This document shows, piece after piece, positions 21,081 to 33,800 of a stretch of DNA of 64,000 nucleotides (position 1 is the stretch's first letter; the number at the start of each line of letters is the position of its first letter). A program made the translations under genes and the position numbers. Where the stretch lies: positions 310,001 to 374,000 of the forward strand of contig OZ020516.1 of NCBI GenBank assembly GCA_963971425.1, written 5' to 3'. The notes under the pieces were generated by a model. That model worked only from the letters and a program-made list of their open reading frames with translations, was not told the origin of the DNA and made no database searches. The DNA is from Bryoerythrophyllum caledonicum (taxonomy: Eukaryota > Streptophyta > Bryopsida > Pottiales > Pottiaceae).

Positions 21081-21640
21081 TGGTGTTGGTTTCGTGATGG
21101 GCAGAGTAGAAGTGCTGGAATGGTGCAATAAATTGTCAAGTTTGGGGGTGGGGGAGTGATGATGTGGCGTTGCATGACTCCGAGTGGCTTTGGTATGATG
21201 TGTAGGATTGAAAGAAGAATGGATCAGTACATGTGTAAAGAAATTTTAGAGCGAGGATTTGATTCATACACTGCATGCATACAATTTAGATCCTGCCAAT
21301 TTGATTTTTCAACAAGATAATGACCCAAAACATACATCCAAGAGTGTGCGCCGTTGGCTGAATTCGCAAGAATTCACTCTTTTAAAGTGGTCGGCACAAT
21401 CTCGAGACTTGAATCCGATCAACACTTGTGGGCAACTTTAAAATGTCGATTGAACCAATATGAGAGACCTCCTAAAAGAATGTTAGAATTGTGAGAGCGT
21501 GTTGTGGATTGTTGGGCTTCAATTACTCCCAATGAGTGTAAGAACTTGTATAGAAGCATGCCTAAGCACATTGCAGTTGTTACAGCTGCTAAGGGTATGT
21601 GGAAAAATTTTATTTTTGTTCCAGCAGTGTGAGCAAAAGT
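21081..21640 (+). pseudogene. Tc1/mariner-like transposase, C-terminal part (continues 9708-10381)
   Basis: After the target duplication the transposase resumes (WFRDGQSRSAGMVQ, GGGGVMMWRCMTPSG). It then shows the second catalytic Asp in FQQDNDPKHTS near 21308-21340 and the third site in SRDLNPI near 21405. A single-base deletion right after NPI removes the frame of the acidic residue and the following HLWATLK, so the catalytic triad is broken. More frameshifts and a TGA follow. The end near 21630 is approximate. Confidence 0.85.
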
Positions 21641-22855
21641 GAGTTTTGGACTTCACTTCACTTCACTTCTTTTTTTTGTACATGCATACTTTGTGTATGA
21701 TAGACCTCAATCCCCATGGAAGTATGACTAATTGCAATGGTAATCCTTCGCAAGTTATGGTTTCATTTTTGGTCCATCCATTTTCCTTACATTGTTTGTT
21801 GAATTTCAATATGCTCTGTTCGTCCTCAGTTTTGGCAGGCACTGTATGTGAAATTCACTCTTATTGCAAAACACTGCACTACATTCCATCAAACATTCGT
21901 TGAGTTTCGATCGAGAATGAGAAGAATGCCTCAAGAACCATATGGTTCGGCAAGGTTAGTGATGAAAGTATGTAATGTTTCCCGGTACAAATTTGGGCTG
22001 TGATTGCAGTGACTTGAACAAGGTGAACAAGAGCAACCAACTTCCCGTTCGTGTGATTTCAGATCTTTGTAAAGTTTGAGCAAAGGAATGACTCATGAAG
22101 TGCACGGTAAATCTTTTTAGGATGTTGAGTTATGAAACTATCAAAATACTCAGGAATAAATTGCCAAATACATCATACGCAAATAGATACAATTTCATGT
22201 TGAAAATGATTCCGGTGAAAGAAGTATTTTGAATTTGCACTCAGAAACTCTCATTTCATACACAACTTGGGTAGTAATTCGTATATGTTTCTAAACATCT
22301 TCATATATAATATAGTGAACACTTCAATGCTAAAGGTCAGACCCAAACTCACATTTTTCAAGTACTTCGGACGCAACACCCTCCTCAACTTCACTACCCA
22401 ACCATTACAACGAATCTACCCAATATCATCCTCAATCCGGAGCAGAAGATCTTACAAAGCATCCGTGTTCTTAAGTTTTAGTGGTACAAAATTGCGGAAC
22501 TTCAGTACGGTCCAACAATCAACCTATCCCTGATCCAACCATTTCCTTAATACGTCAAAAACAGCAAAGAATCAGTGACAAGCACTCTCAGATGTCCATA
22601 GGATCTCTCTATCTGAGCAGTTGGAGAAACATCCTCTTTGTTCTAAAGTTGAAGGCGCCATTACTTGGATGATAACCAAACATTGAACTCCTTTCCGGTT
22701 AGCAATAGCGTCTCACAAGCATGTCTCTTCACTGGCATCTAAAACTCTAAAGGATGCCCGAAGGGCATGTGGGAGGGAAGAGAAACTTTCTGAACAGGAA
22801 AAGGCTGTAAGACCAGAGAAAATAGAAGTCTGGCCTCAGGTTTCAAGCCTAGAAA
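21641..22855. other. Intergenic, downstream flank of RPB5
   Basis: No coding domain or repeat recognised. The part nearest 22855 should hold the 3' UTR of RPB5, which is read leftward. I did not find a decisive polyadenylation signal. Confidence 0.5.
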
Positions 22856-24356
22856 TCACACCACAAATCGATAGGTGACATACCGGCCTGCGGTTTCACT
22901 GGGTCTGATAATCTTCACCACTTGACCACGCTTGAGACCGTAGTAGCGCGCAACTGGGTCATTCTCTTGCATCCGAGGGAGCTGCAGCAGCAATCACAAA
23001 GAGTCTCATGAGAAAATTGAAGGTGAAGTCACTGACACAAAAGAATACAAAAAAAAGACAACCAAAAACTGTCTTTACACCCCAAAACAGTGCACTTGGT
23101 AGTTCTTTGAGGCTTCTTGGTAGTGACATGCACTGCAGTTCTCTGAAAATAAATTCGTGTTTTCAACGAGCTTTTTAAAACTGCGGTTAAAAAGACCATA
23201 GTGCAACCTCCAAAACAACAGTACATTCCTATACCAAAAGAGATCTATATTGCCAGGAAGAGAAATCCATAATTCTGACATGAACGCAAATTAGATGAGC
23301 TTTTAAAACTGCAGTGCCCCAAACAGTGCATGTTGAGCCCCAAAAATCTGCAGTATTTATGTCTATACCAAGAAGTGAAGTCAAACATAAACGCAGAGTT
23401 TTGGACCTTTTACAACGGAATAAGGAGCGGATGCGGAAAATAACTGAAAATACCTGAGTTTCCTTCACTGTGTAGCGCTCCAGCAGAGTCTTCTTTTCCT
23501 CCGCAGTCAAGACCTCGTGAGCAGGAACCAGAACATGGTCCTTGATGTTGACCAGCAACTCAGCCTCCTGTGAACACACACCTCTCAAGGCTCGGACAAA
23601 GAGATTTCCCAAGCGATCAAATTGCTGAACAAATTAGAGCTCTGAGAACATGGACTGTCAGAACCCCAACTGACAGTCCTGAAAAAGTAGAGCTCTCAGA
23701 AGATGGACTCTCAAAACTCTAACAGCCAGAGAATGAACTCTAAAACCCTAAGTCCTGGAAAGGAGAGTTCGCAGAAGAGAAACCCTAAGCGACGAACCTG
23801 GAAAACCTCCAAGTGATACTTGCTCGACATCTCACTGACACATTGCCTCGCAAACGGCGTGAGGTTGTGCTGCACAACAAGAATAGCTCTGTGCACACTC
23901 TCCGTCTTCATGCGGTCCACGTACGTCTTGATGGTCTTCACTCCAACCTTCGCCTCCTCAGGAAAGAACACAAAAATCTGGGAACCATCACAAAACACGA
24001 CATAAAAAAAATTAAATGGCCTGTAAACTCTTTCCAAGCCAAGAACTTGTCAAAAATCTGGAAACCATAACAAAACACAAAAATCTGGAAAGCTCGACAG
24101 AACATATATAAGCAAGAAGTTGCGCAGATATTTCAGCCAAGGAATCACTAACATGCTCAGCGTTGTTGGATCGCTTCGGCTTCTGAATCACCAAATCCTC
24201 GCGCTTGGGCTCGTCCCCGTACTTCTCCCGGAACTGGTCCTTGTTCAAGGTGAGCTCAAACTCCGCCACCACGTAATCGCGGTCGCGCAGCATCTCCATG
24301 ACCGTCTTCCGGATCCGGTACAGTCGCATGCTCTGCTCATCAAGCGACTGCGACAT
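22856..24356 (-). CDS. NRPB5: RNA polymerase subunit RPB5 (RPABC1), four exons, intact
   Basis: Shared subunit of nuclear RNA polymerases I, II and III; it forms part of the lower jaw. Exons (minus strand): 24356-24153, 23977-23798, 23567-23454, 22981-22856, that is 204, 180, 114 and 126 nt, all phase 0, giving 207 residues, the normal size. Introns start GT and end AG (donors GTTAGT, GTTCGT, GTATTT). The N-terminal jaw domain has [16 protein letters not shown] and [12 protein letters not shown], then [16 protein letters not shown] and HLTPFARQ-type sequence; the conserved C-terminal assembly domain has [46 protein letters not shown] and [18 protein letters not shown] chose the ATG at 24356 over the one seven codons upstream (24377) because RPB5 proteins start MS-. 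No stop or frameshift. It is the only clearly functional host gene in the window. The symbol follows plant usage; paralogue identity is not determined. Confidence 0.97.
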
Positions 24357-25240
24357 CTTGACTAAAAACAACCACACTTCCCTAAAACCCTAAGCCCTAA
24401 AAACTCCAGAAGCCTCGTTCCGGTCCGTAACCTAACTGATCTCACAATCCAAATCTCCGCGTTTCACTTCCCTTTCGAAAGCAAAGAACTCGAAAAAACT
24501 ACTGCAAACTGGAAAACTCCTCGCTTCCGAGTTCAGTTAGGGTTTGGTTTTTCCTGTTCTCAGAGCGAAGTTAGAAGCGCTGCAGTTACTGTTGGACTCA
24601 AGGAGCAGGTTCCGCCTCTTGTGAAGGTTCGGGGCGGAGGCAAGGCGTGGGAGCGATGGCCGAAGAGGAAGAGAAAAAGCGACGATTGCATTGGAGGTGG
24701 GATGGAGGCAGGATGAGTGGTGTAAGCTCATCCGTTATTGCACCTAGAACCGGCGTCATCTACGACTTATTTACATTTACAACAGGACAGAGGTTGGTCA
24801 TGTTGCTTTCGGTCAACACCAGTTATGGGATGTAGTAACTGCTTTCGGTCTTCTTTGAGGGAAGGGTGTCGCGCGGTCACGGGTAATCCAACACAGCACG
24901 GTTATAGAGCTCCAGCGCCGTCGTAAGGCATTCACTTTGGCGGGATGCACATTTTCAGAAAAAAAAACACTTCCTCTGTTCCATGATGTTGCACCCATTC
25001 GACTCCTGAATCTAGAATCATTAATAGATTTAACCAGTTATCCTCTGAATGACCAAGGCATGGCATTTTAGAGGAATCTCCTTTCAATTATTAAAAACTG
25101 CCAAAAACTGCTAAGATGAAATATAACCGGAGGATTTTCTTCGGTACTTATATGAATGATGTGGTAATTTTTTTGTGGATATGGACTGAATGGATTAAAA
25201 GACAATTGCAGCTTAAGTAAAATAAAAGTATGTCATCCCT
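24357..25240. other. Upstream region of RPB5
   Basis: Contains the 5' UTR and promoter of the minus-strand RPB5 gene, probably within 24357-24700. No TATA box stands out, which is usual for housekeeping genes. Beyond 24700 nothing is recognised. Confidence 0.5.
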
Positions 25241-25249
25241 TAACAGCAA

Positions 25250-26270
25250 TCACTGTGTGTAACCTAGAAGGCATAAATGACATAGTTGAAGGAGCTTTGT
25301 ACCATTGACTAACTTCCACTCTCTTTCCAGAACTACCTTCAACGCATCTAAATTTCTAGGATGCAATGTTGCACAACATCTTTTAGAATCTTCCAAATTT
25401 TTTTGATTGGATTGAAATCGGGAAAGTTTGCAGGCCAATTTACTTCCACAAGAAGGCGTTTTTGTCTCCATTCTTCACATATTTTGTTGCAATGGACGAG
25501 TGCGCCATCTTCCATGAGCACTCTTTGTGGAACTTTACCCATGAAATCAACTAATTTACCATTGTAGACCACTTTAACAAAATCCTTAGCAAAAGGTCAA
25601 TTTTAGGCATAAAGAAAAGTTCTGTCATTTGCCCTCCAATAAATGTGTCCAAAATCATCAAAGAATTTTGTCCACTTTTAAAAGTACGAACTATACAACT
25701 TGATGAATAACGTTCATATGTAGCTCTCCTAACATGAACTTATCTAGAAATTTTTTCCAATTTCAAAGGTAGATTCATCTGTGCAAACAATATGCTCCCA
25801 CTTTTCTGCACTCCATTCACGGTACTTCCGAGAAAAAGTTAATTGCTGAGACGTGTGGCGAGGTATCAAGAAAGATTTTTTTATTGCAATTTAAATGAAA
25901 TGCAACTTCTAGCTAAGAGCCTTTGAATAGTATGTCTACACAAGTGCGTATGGCATATATTGGTGTTTTTTGAGACCGACAAGCGACAATGACTTCTTTA
26001 GTATTGCAAAACAATACAAACATCTCCATCACTAAGATTTTCAACGTGACTTCCACTACAAGGTTTGTGTGTATAAGTTATTTTTCACTAAATTTATTCA
26101 TTGACCAGTGAATTGTTCTAACAAAAACTCCAATAGTGGTTGCAATGTGAACTCTTATATTCCCTCCCTTGTTCATACCTAAAATGCAAGCACAAATTTC
26201 ATTTGAAATTTCCATCATATACTTTTGTCCACAATGCTGATGAGATCCTAAACTCTCATTAACGAGCACT
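25250..26270 (-). pseudogene. Second Tc1/mariner-like transposase relic
   Basis: Read on the minus strand. The N-terminal HTH-like region is at about 26078-26269 (EICACILGMNKGGN, HIATTIGVFVRTI). The C-terminal catalytic part is at 25348-25572: VLMEDGALVHCNK with the second Asp and WPANFPDFNPIKKIWKILKD with the third site, where the usual acidic residue after NPI is Lys (NPIKKIW). The middle (25600-26070) has frameshifts and stops. It is a different subfamily from the copy at 9.7/21.1 kb. Confidence 0.8.
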
Positions 26271-27620
26271 CATGCATCACTTAGCCTATGTGTTGTATCC
26301 CACATGCATAACACACGGCACTCTCTCTGCTCACATTGTCATTTCAACATTCAATTTATTACAAATCACATACAACATTCTCTCTTCATAACACTGCACA
26401 ATTGATATTTAAAGGATAAAACTGCGCCATGCGCGTATGATGCACAATTAATAACCAGGTGGATTCTTTTCGATGAAACAACTTTATCCTTCTACATGAA
26501 CATGTTAAATATTTTTTTTAGAAAACATTTATTTTCAAAAGTTGTGTTGCATCAATAAATTCAATACAAGAGCACGAGATGTCAAAGATATTTTGACATT
26601 TTGAACATGTCCTTCAAATTATTTCTAATAATTATGTACGCTGGTAGATTTTGAAAATAAAATTGTATGCATCTTTTGGTCTTGAAATTATTCATACATG
26701 TTATCAACATAGAGATGATGTTGTGTCAAAAATTTCATGGTGAACTGACAATTTTTCAACCCTAGAGAGATGTTGAAGTTTGAAATAGTGAAATGGTTTT
26801 CCCGTTTGTTTCTCACAACTATATATGTTGGTAGATTTGGAAAAAAAATTGTGCTTTTGAACTTGAAATTTTTCACACATGTAATCAACAAAGAGGTGGT
26901 CTAATGTCAAAAATTATTTGGGCAAATAAATGATTTTCAAACCTTGCAACGGTGTCAAAGTTAGCAGCTATGAAACTTTTCTTACAACTACCCTATATTG
27001 GTAGATTTTGAATATCTTTTTTTGTTTATCTCCTAGCTTTGAAATTTGGTATACATGTTATCAAAATAGAGGTGATAATGCGCCAAATTTTTTGTGGTAT
27101 TCTAACAATTTGTCAGCCCCCGAGAGGACATCAAAGTCTGCCACAGAGTAGACATTATCTCTAGAATTGCAAAAACGCCAATTTGAATGTCAGCCCACTA
27201 TTCATTGAGCCATTCATTTTAGTACCGTATACATAGGTTAATTCTGGCACCTCCTTATAGAATTATTTAATTTTCCAAATCATAGTGGTTTCATACACAA
27301 TAGATATCGTTTGGGTATCACATGGGTATCACCTTAGCATTAAATGAGGTATCACTTAGACGAATCTCTTGGATTATTTAACCTTTTTGAACATTCTCAA
27401 TTGCAATTAAATTTTGTCCAAAATTGATCTATACATAGGCTATGCATTTGTTGTACTTATAGTAAGGAATCAAATTGTATTTTAATTGTATCACCAACCA
27501 ACATAACAATATCTTAACTAGCCTTGAAGTTATCATAATGACGTATGTAACCAAACAAACATAAAACAACGACCTATAATACCTTCATGCAACTATCTAC
27601 CAGATCACCTACCTACATTC
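26271..27620. repeat. AT-rich intergenic DNA with three degenerate ~180-bp repeats (about 26635-27150)
   Basis: Three consecutive stretches share, in order, a GGTAGATTTTGAA-type start, a TTGAAAT segment, ACATGTTATCAACATAGAGA or a variant, then a TGTCAAAAATT-type segment. Spacing is about 180 bp and they are strongly diverged. No genes seen in the remainder. Confidence 0.55.
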
Positions 27621-28690
27621 ACATGTGCGACAAGACAATATCTTTACCATGACCTTAATAACTTTACTATTCATAAATGTGGCAAACCACAAATCCCACT
27701 ACACACCTACTTTAATTGAGCCAGGAAACAATGAAGCCCCCATGCCAGACTACATTCCAAACTCCATATTAAAACTAATGCCCCCAAGATTCCATGAACT
27801 TCTCTTTCTATTCTTCTCTCACTGCTACAAACAAAAACAAATTCTTGCCTGATGGAAAACTAGTTCTATAGTATTACTATATAAAAAAGATGACCCTTCA
27901 ATGCTTCCCAATCACAGATCAATTACCTTTGCCAACACTATCTATAAACTCTTCACAAGCACATCCACATCCATATTATCCTTGTATGGCAAAAAACACC
28001 AAATCTTACATGATAACCATGAAGGCTTCTATACGGAAAGAATTACCGCTAGACTACTCAGAACCATAATAGCTGAAATTGAAGACGCATGATTTACAAA
28101 CCAAGACATATACATTTTATATATTGATTTCAAAAATGTATTTGGTTCTATTTACCTCGCAAGATTATTAGTAATTACGTGTGACCTTGGAAAATCCACC
28201 GATGTAGTTGTATTAGTTGGCAACAAATACTTCCACTCATCCACCTCATACATTAGAGAATATTTTGGAACAATATGTACCATCTCCACATAATGCAGAA
28301 CCATACAAGGTGATACCTTAAGTCCACATCTATTCATTATTATCATGGAACCACTACTAACATGGATGCAAAGCACAAATAACGGATACACCTTTGGCAC
28401 ATCACAAGTCCCCAAAAACTCGGCCGCTTAGGTTGATGACATTGCCACTATAACTGGAAAAATACGATCAATGCAAATCCAATTTAGTGAAATCGACAAG
28501 TTTTGTGACTAGTCCAGTATGGATGTTGACACCGAAAAATGTGCCGTCACAAGATGTCCAAACAAATCTAACATGAATCCCACCGCATTCAAAGCACTTA
28601 TGTAAATTGCCAACATAAAATACTATAATCAGCTTATCCCTATACTACACCAAAATAAACCATATTATTGCGGAAAGAAAGATCAATAAC
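27621..28690 (+). pseudogene. LINE (non-LTR retrotransposon) reverse transcriptase relic
   Basis: The sequence follows a LINE RT in order: MPDYIPNSILKLMPPRF; NHRSITFANTIYKLF; DIYILYIDFKNVFGSIY (palm motif A); RTIQGDTLSPHLFIIIMEPL (motif B); then VDDIATIT, where the active-site Tyr codon before VDD is TAG; and WSSMD-type and KCAVTRCPNKSNMNP downstream motifs. Stops include TGA, TAA and TAG at several places (for example after KQILA and EIEDA). No endonuclease domain or poly(A) tail was found, so this is a 5'-truncated, long-dead copy. Confidence 0.88.
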
Positions 28691-29140
28691 CACAATTGAT
28701 TAAGAATCCTAATTAACATCAAATAAATCAAAAACATACACTAAAACAAGTATATGTAGTACACCCTCAAGTGCCCCCCCTTAGTGGATAAAGAGAGCCT
28801 CTATTGAGCTAGGACCAAACAGTAGTAACAAGACCAAACACACAGTGATGTCGCTGCAACAACTGTAGGCATTAAATTGTAGATGTTGTCTGTCGCCGAA
28901 TCGATAAGCACATGGAGAAGTAACAAAGAGAGGGTAGGCCGAGTGCAATGTGAGTCCCATCTTTAATTGCCTCAAGCAACTTTGTTGTCAATCCCTTGGT
29001 CAATCTTCACGTTGCTTATTTCTAAATCCAAACCAAGAACTTCAATTGGATAGCAACGCACCACACAATGAAAAGTCCATAAGGAATTTAATCCGTTTCA
29101 TCAGGTGAAATGTGGCTTGAAGACCTTTGAAAATGAGGGC
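28691..29140. other. Unassigned spacer between LINE and Gypsy relics
   Basis: No domain recognised. It may include the lost 3' end of the LINE and the start of the Gypsy relic's 3' region. Confidence 0.4.
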
Positions 29141-29890
29141 AAGTCCAATCCCTCACAGTAGAGTAGAAAGAGGTGGCGTCAAGCAAGCTATATGCCAACC
29201 ACGTTGGCAATGGTCACAAAACAACATGGTAGCCGCACACTTCTTTTTCCAACACACAAAACACGGAAAGTTGTTTGGCACAACAACCAACTCCAAATTA
29301 ATGGAGCCATCTACGAGTAAATGACAGGGAGCACAATTCTTAGAGTGCTCTCGACACTCCTGGCCATCGTTGCCTTCTAGCAACAAGATGCCACTGGGCA
29401 ACGCATCCTTCACGCAAAGAATAGTGCGCCCTACCTTGACGTCCAACGTCATAGGCGCCTCATGCTGTGAATAAATGTAATCCCTCGTATAGAAACGTTG
29501 CAGCTGAGGTCGCTAGGCAAAGCTACAAATACGAGAGTATCGTAAAGTGTCACAGTGCTGAGCGATGGATAAGTTCTCGTTGGCTATAGGCAGGGCACGC
29601 TTGAAGAACGCTGCTCGATATTGTAGACACTCGGCCTACACCTTGGGATCGTCTAAATCCACCACTAGAGCCAACTTTTCCTGAATGGAACCTGGTAAGA
29701 TTGGCTCTCGCCCATACAACAACTGATGAGGATTGAAAGCAGCCAGTGAAGCTTGTTGGCTAAAGCGGTATCCCATGGCAATCCATACTATCATCAAATC
29801 CAAATCACGATGGCCACCCTCAAGTAATTCATACTTTCCTAGGCCCGTATTATGGTCTAAACCACCCCTCCATCAAACCATCTACTTCTA
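29141..29890 (-). pseudogene. pol: Gypsy integrase C-terminus with PHD-like finger, cut by the CACTA element
   Basis: Minus strand. Near 29700-29800 it reads MGYRFSQQASLAAFNPHQLL and YGREPILPGSIQEKL, the typical end of a Ty3/Gypsy integrase core. Then come NLSIAQHCDTLRY, VGRTILCVKDALPSGILLL and HSKNCAPCHL, and a PHD-like finger with CFVC, CDHC and HIAC (29195-29280). The last metal pair is lost: the frame shifts after LSTLL and the expected CPxC reads CPHF. A TAG replaces Trp after LDDPKV. The upstream side ends at the CACTA border (29902); the rest of the element was not found on the far side. PHD fingers at the end of Gypsy Pol are rare, a chromodomain being the common module. Confidence 0.75.
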
Positions 29891-29928
29891 GGTGATTCCA
29901 ACACTATAAGAAAACCCTCTTTTTTCTG

Positions 29929-30123
29929 ATGTCTAAATTAGACATCTTGAAGATTTTTGGATGTCTTCGTGTCTTAGATGATGTCTTAGAGGACATCCCG
30001 ATGTCTTGGATGTCTAATAAGATCAGTTGGAATTGGCGAGGCATGGAGACGGGGATGTCTGCCAGATGTTCGTCGAGACGTCAGAGTTTTTTAGATGTCT
30101 TACGAAACATCTCCGATGACATC
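29929..30123. repeat. Subterminal GATGTC/GACATC repeats of the CACTA element
   Basis: Within 200 bp of the terminus GATGTC or GACATC occurs about ten times, often as facing pairs (GATGTCTAAATTAGACATC is the first). CACTA transposases and their helper proteins bind such subterminal motifs. Further clusters are at 30725-30840, 31795-31950, 32740-32780, 33345-33395, 35390-35460 and 35735-35790. Confidence 0.85.
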
Positions 30124-30874
30124 AAATTGCCACGCTCGCAAGGGATTTTGGTCCAACGAGGTCAAAACGTGTAAAAGTTACTGGTATGCGAGGTAAAAAG
30201 CATTTCTACTGTTCTAAAAGTAGCTTAATGGCAGCGGTTTTCAAGAGTGAAAAAAAAAGACATCACACTTTTCAAAAGTGTTTATTTTTTTCCTATTAAA
30301 ATTTTTATTTTGTAACATGGCAATATTGGAAATATTAAATTCAGAATATTCTCACTGATTTGTCATTGGTCCAGTTTTTGAATAATATAAAAATATAATT
30401 TTATATTTTAGTAAAAATATAATAAGTAATTTTTTAATATATTTAAGTAAATTATGATATTAAAATAATGTATTTAAATAAAAATATTATTCTTTATTAA
30501 TATAAAATTATTAAAATAATTAAATAATATTATATAAATAATTAAATATCAATAAAATATTATTGGTGACAAAAAATAGATTTTCAAAGTATAAGTAATT
30601 TCATTGATATTTAATCCTCAAAATACACATGGACGTATATGAAAAAGGTAATTTACAGCGCTTTATCTACATGGCAAGAAAAACTCCACGTCGGACGACT
30701 TGACAAGTCATACTACATCTAGGCGGATGTCTCTGTGGACATCCGGCTTACTATGACTACAGTAACGCATAAACCTCACCGTAGACATCCACTGGGATGT
30801 CCGTAAAAATGTCCTGCACGACATCCTACTATACGTCCTTTACCCCAAAGCGGCAGTACCAACTTCTTCTGTTA

Positions 30875-33800
30875 CTACTCATCCTGCATTTCACCATCAC
30901 TGTCTGAATTTGTTGTGGCTGTAACATAGGACCCTCCAGTCGGCGCCGGTCTCTGAATAGGCTCTATCTCCAAGATCTGCGGTTGTAAGCCTTGGAAGTT
31001 CGCGTCGTCACCAATTGCGATTCCATTCGCCACATGTTGCCGATGATGTAATGTTGTACGCCGACCGCGGACGTCTGTTCGGCAGATGATCTTCCATCCG
31101 CGTCTTGTCGGGTCATCGGAGAAAAAAACTTGTTGATAGTGCAAGGGGAATGCAAATGAATCCGGATGCACTCTATTGTCCATGTGGTTGAAGTTTGCCA
31201 TGCTGAATCCGTACTTGTCACGCTCAATACTCGGCACTCGCACGTCCGGTGAGGCTCTTATCCATTCGCATAGCAAAACCGTGGTGCAATGATTACGGTA
31301 ATCCAGCTCCACTATCTCCTGGATATATCCCACATGCTCTGCGGTATGCTCAATGGGCCTCCCATTGCGAATCCCCCAACGCAACTGCTGTGTATAAGTG
31401 GCCACTACACATGAGTCTCGAGTAACAAGGCCCGCCTCCGACGTCCGCACCCGCAAATGCATCCCGAATGCATTCATATGCCGATGAGAGGTTGCGAACC
31501 GCTCCGGAGGACAGGAATACTGTACGACGTCCTCGTCAAGACGATCACCGGCCGCTTCTGCTTGCAGCACTCGTGCCTTTAGCCAATCTGCAAAGCATGG
31601 CAGATCCCTCAGCTCGGGGGGGTACGTCACAGGTCTAGAGGATCGATGACGTCTTGACTGTACTCGAAATGCTTCTCGCTCTTCCCATCGGCGTCCCTTC
31701 GCAATGATGTATTCCCTGTGCACCACTCCCACCTCTGTTATTAGACTATTCAATTCCATGCTTAACACACACAACACATGTGTCAACTGCTGAAATGTCC
31801 TCGAAGATGTCTGTATAGACATCCTAGCGTCCGTGCTAACAACGCCTACTACATCTACATTGACGTTTGCAAGACATTTCTAAGGACTCATGAATGTTAG
31901 AAGGGATGTCCTACTAGACATCTTCCTTGACATCCACGTCTATCAGACTTCGATTCGATCATTCATGTTACCAAGGCCCATTTCTACAGGTGCCAACCAC
32001 AGGGACGGCCTGACATGCCCAAGTACTGGTACAGGAACTCACTCTCGCAAAGGTTCCAAGCACGCTGCGTTGTCGATGACGAATGCATGTGCGTAGCCCC
32101 GTACCTCATCAGACATTCGGCGCTTTGTTGTTTCATTGCGCCCCAAGATCTCATCATTCATGGTAGCATCTTCGTTTGCGTCCCATACTCGGAAATTTGT
32201 TGCTCTATGGCGTTTCATGTACTCTGTACAGAATCCAAGTGTTTCGTCGAGACGGTACCCTTCTGCTATGCTCCCTTCGGGATGTGCGTACGTCCTTACG
32301 TAATCTTTGAGCGTCTTCATGTATCTCTCGATTGGATACATCCATCTACAGTGGACCGGTCCACATATGAAGAGTTGTTCCACAAGATGTACAGGAAGAT
32401 GCGCCATCACGTTTAAGAACGTCGGTGGGAATTCGTTCTCCAACACGCATGTTGCCATTACCACATCGTGCATGAGACTATCGCGGGAGTCTTCTCGTAC
32501 CTCATTCTCGCATATGCGCTGGAAAACCCTGCACATTTTGATGATCGCAACCCGCACCTCTTCGCCAAAGACGTTGCGAATGGCCACCGCAAGTATCTGC
32601 AACCCCCCATACAATCATCATGTGCAAGTAAGAAACTACTGATCCTCTGACATTGAGTTATGCGTGCCTGTAAGAACGGATTGCCAGTTCCATCTACCTC
32701 AAAAGAGGTGTACAAAAACATCAACCGTGTCTGCATGGACATAAGGATGTCCTTCTGGACATCCTTGTAGACATGCGGACGTTTGAAATGATGTCTCAAA
32801 GTGATGCGGGTTCCTACTATATTCAGTTCTTTTTAGCACCTCAACTCTTCTATGTACTTTAGTTTTTTCAGAACTCATTTCCAATTCAACTTCGTACCTG
32901 TTGCATAAGGACATGGTAGTCGTGCGTCTTCATATATTGTAGTTTCCCGTCCTGCAACCGCTTGTGAATTGCCCCCACGTACTTTGTTGGAGTTCGCATA
33001 CTTGAAACTATATGAACGAACTGTTGTTTCTCCTCTGGCTTCAGAATGTATGGGGCCTGCTGCATGTAGTACTCATGACCTCGACAACGTGGGGGCTGCA
33101 ACCAAATCTCCTCACGTATGTTCAAGTCCTGCAGATCTTGGCGACTTCCAGGGCTGTCGTTCATTCCAAACAACGTCTTCAGAATGTTCTCGCATAGATT
33201 TTTTTCACAGTGCATGACATCCAAGATGTGTCGAACCTTCAGATGCTGTTACATAATAACCATTCATGTGATTAGATCCATATTCCTCGTGCTCAATTGC
33301 CGTGATTGTGCGGTTCACTATCGTCCACGTCTAGCTGTTGTAATTGATGTCTACGAAGACATCTGTCAAGTCTCAGAAGACATCCGTGCGGAGTACCGTG
33401 ACGATTATATGCCCGTAAAGTGCGAACGACAGCTGTTACAACAGAAGATGAACGACTTGTTTACCTGCCAGTACGGTAGCTCGAAGAATGCACTGAGACG
33501 CTTGACTCCCGTGCTGTGAACAGGGTCACCGGGAGCCCCTTCCCGCCCACCAAGATCCAAGTATGATTGCCGCCATGCAGCGTACCGGATAACGTCTAAC
33601 CCTGAGACGGTTGGTGGCGCCGTTCGAGTCTCACGGTGGCCATTGAACCTAGTGTACCTCCGATATGGATGCTGACGACCGAGATATCGACGTATTCCCC
33701 CATACACTATCTTCGAGCCTCTTGCCGTACGGTCAGGGCGCAGATCTCCAGTCTTCGCCATACAAGCATCCGTTTGTGGGCCACAGCAAGGACAACCTTT

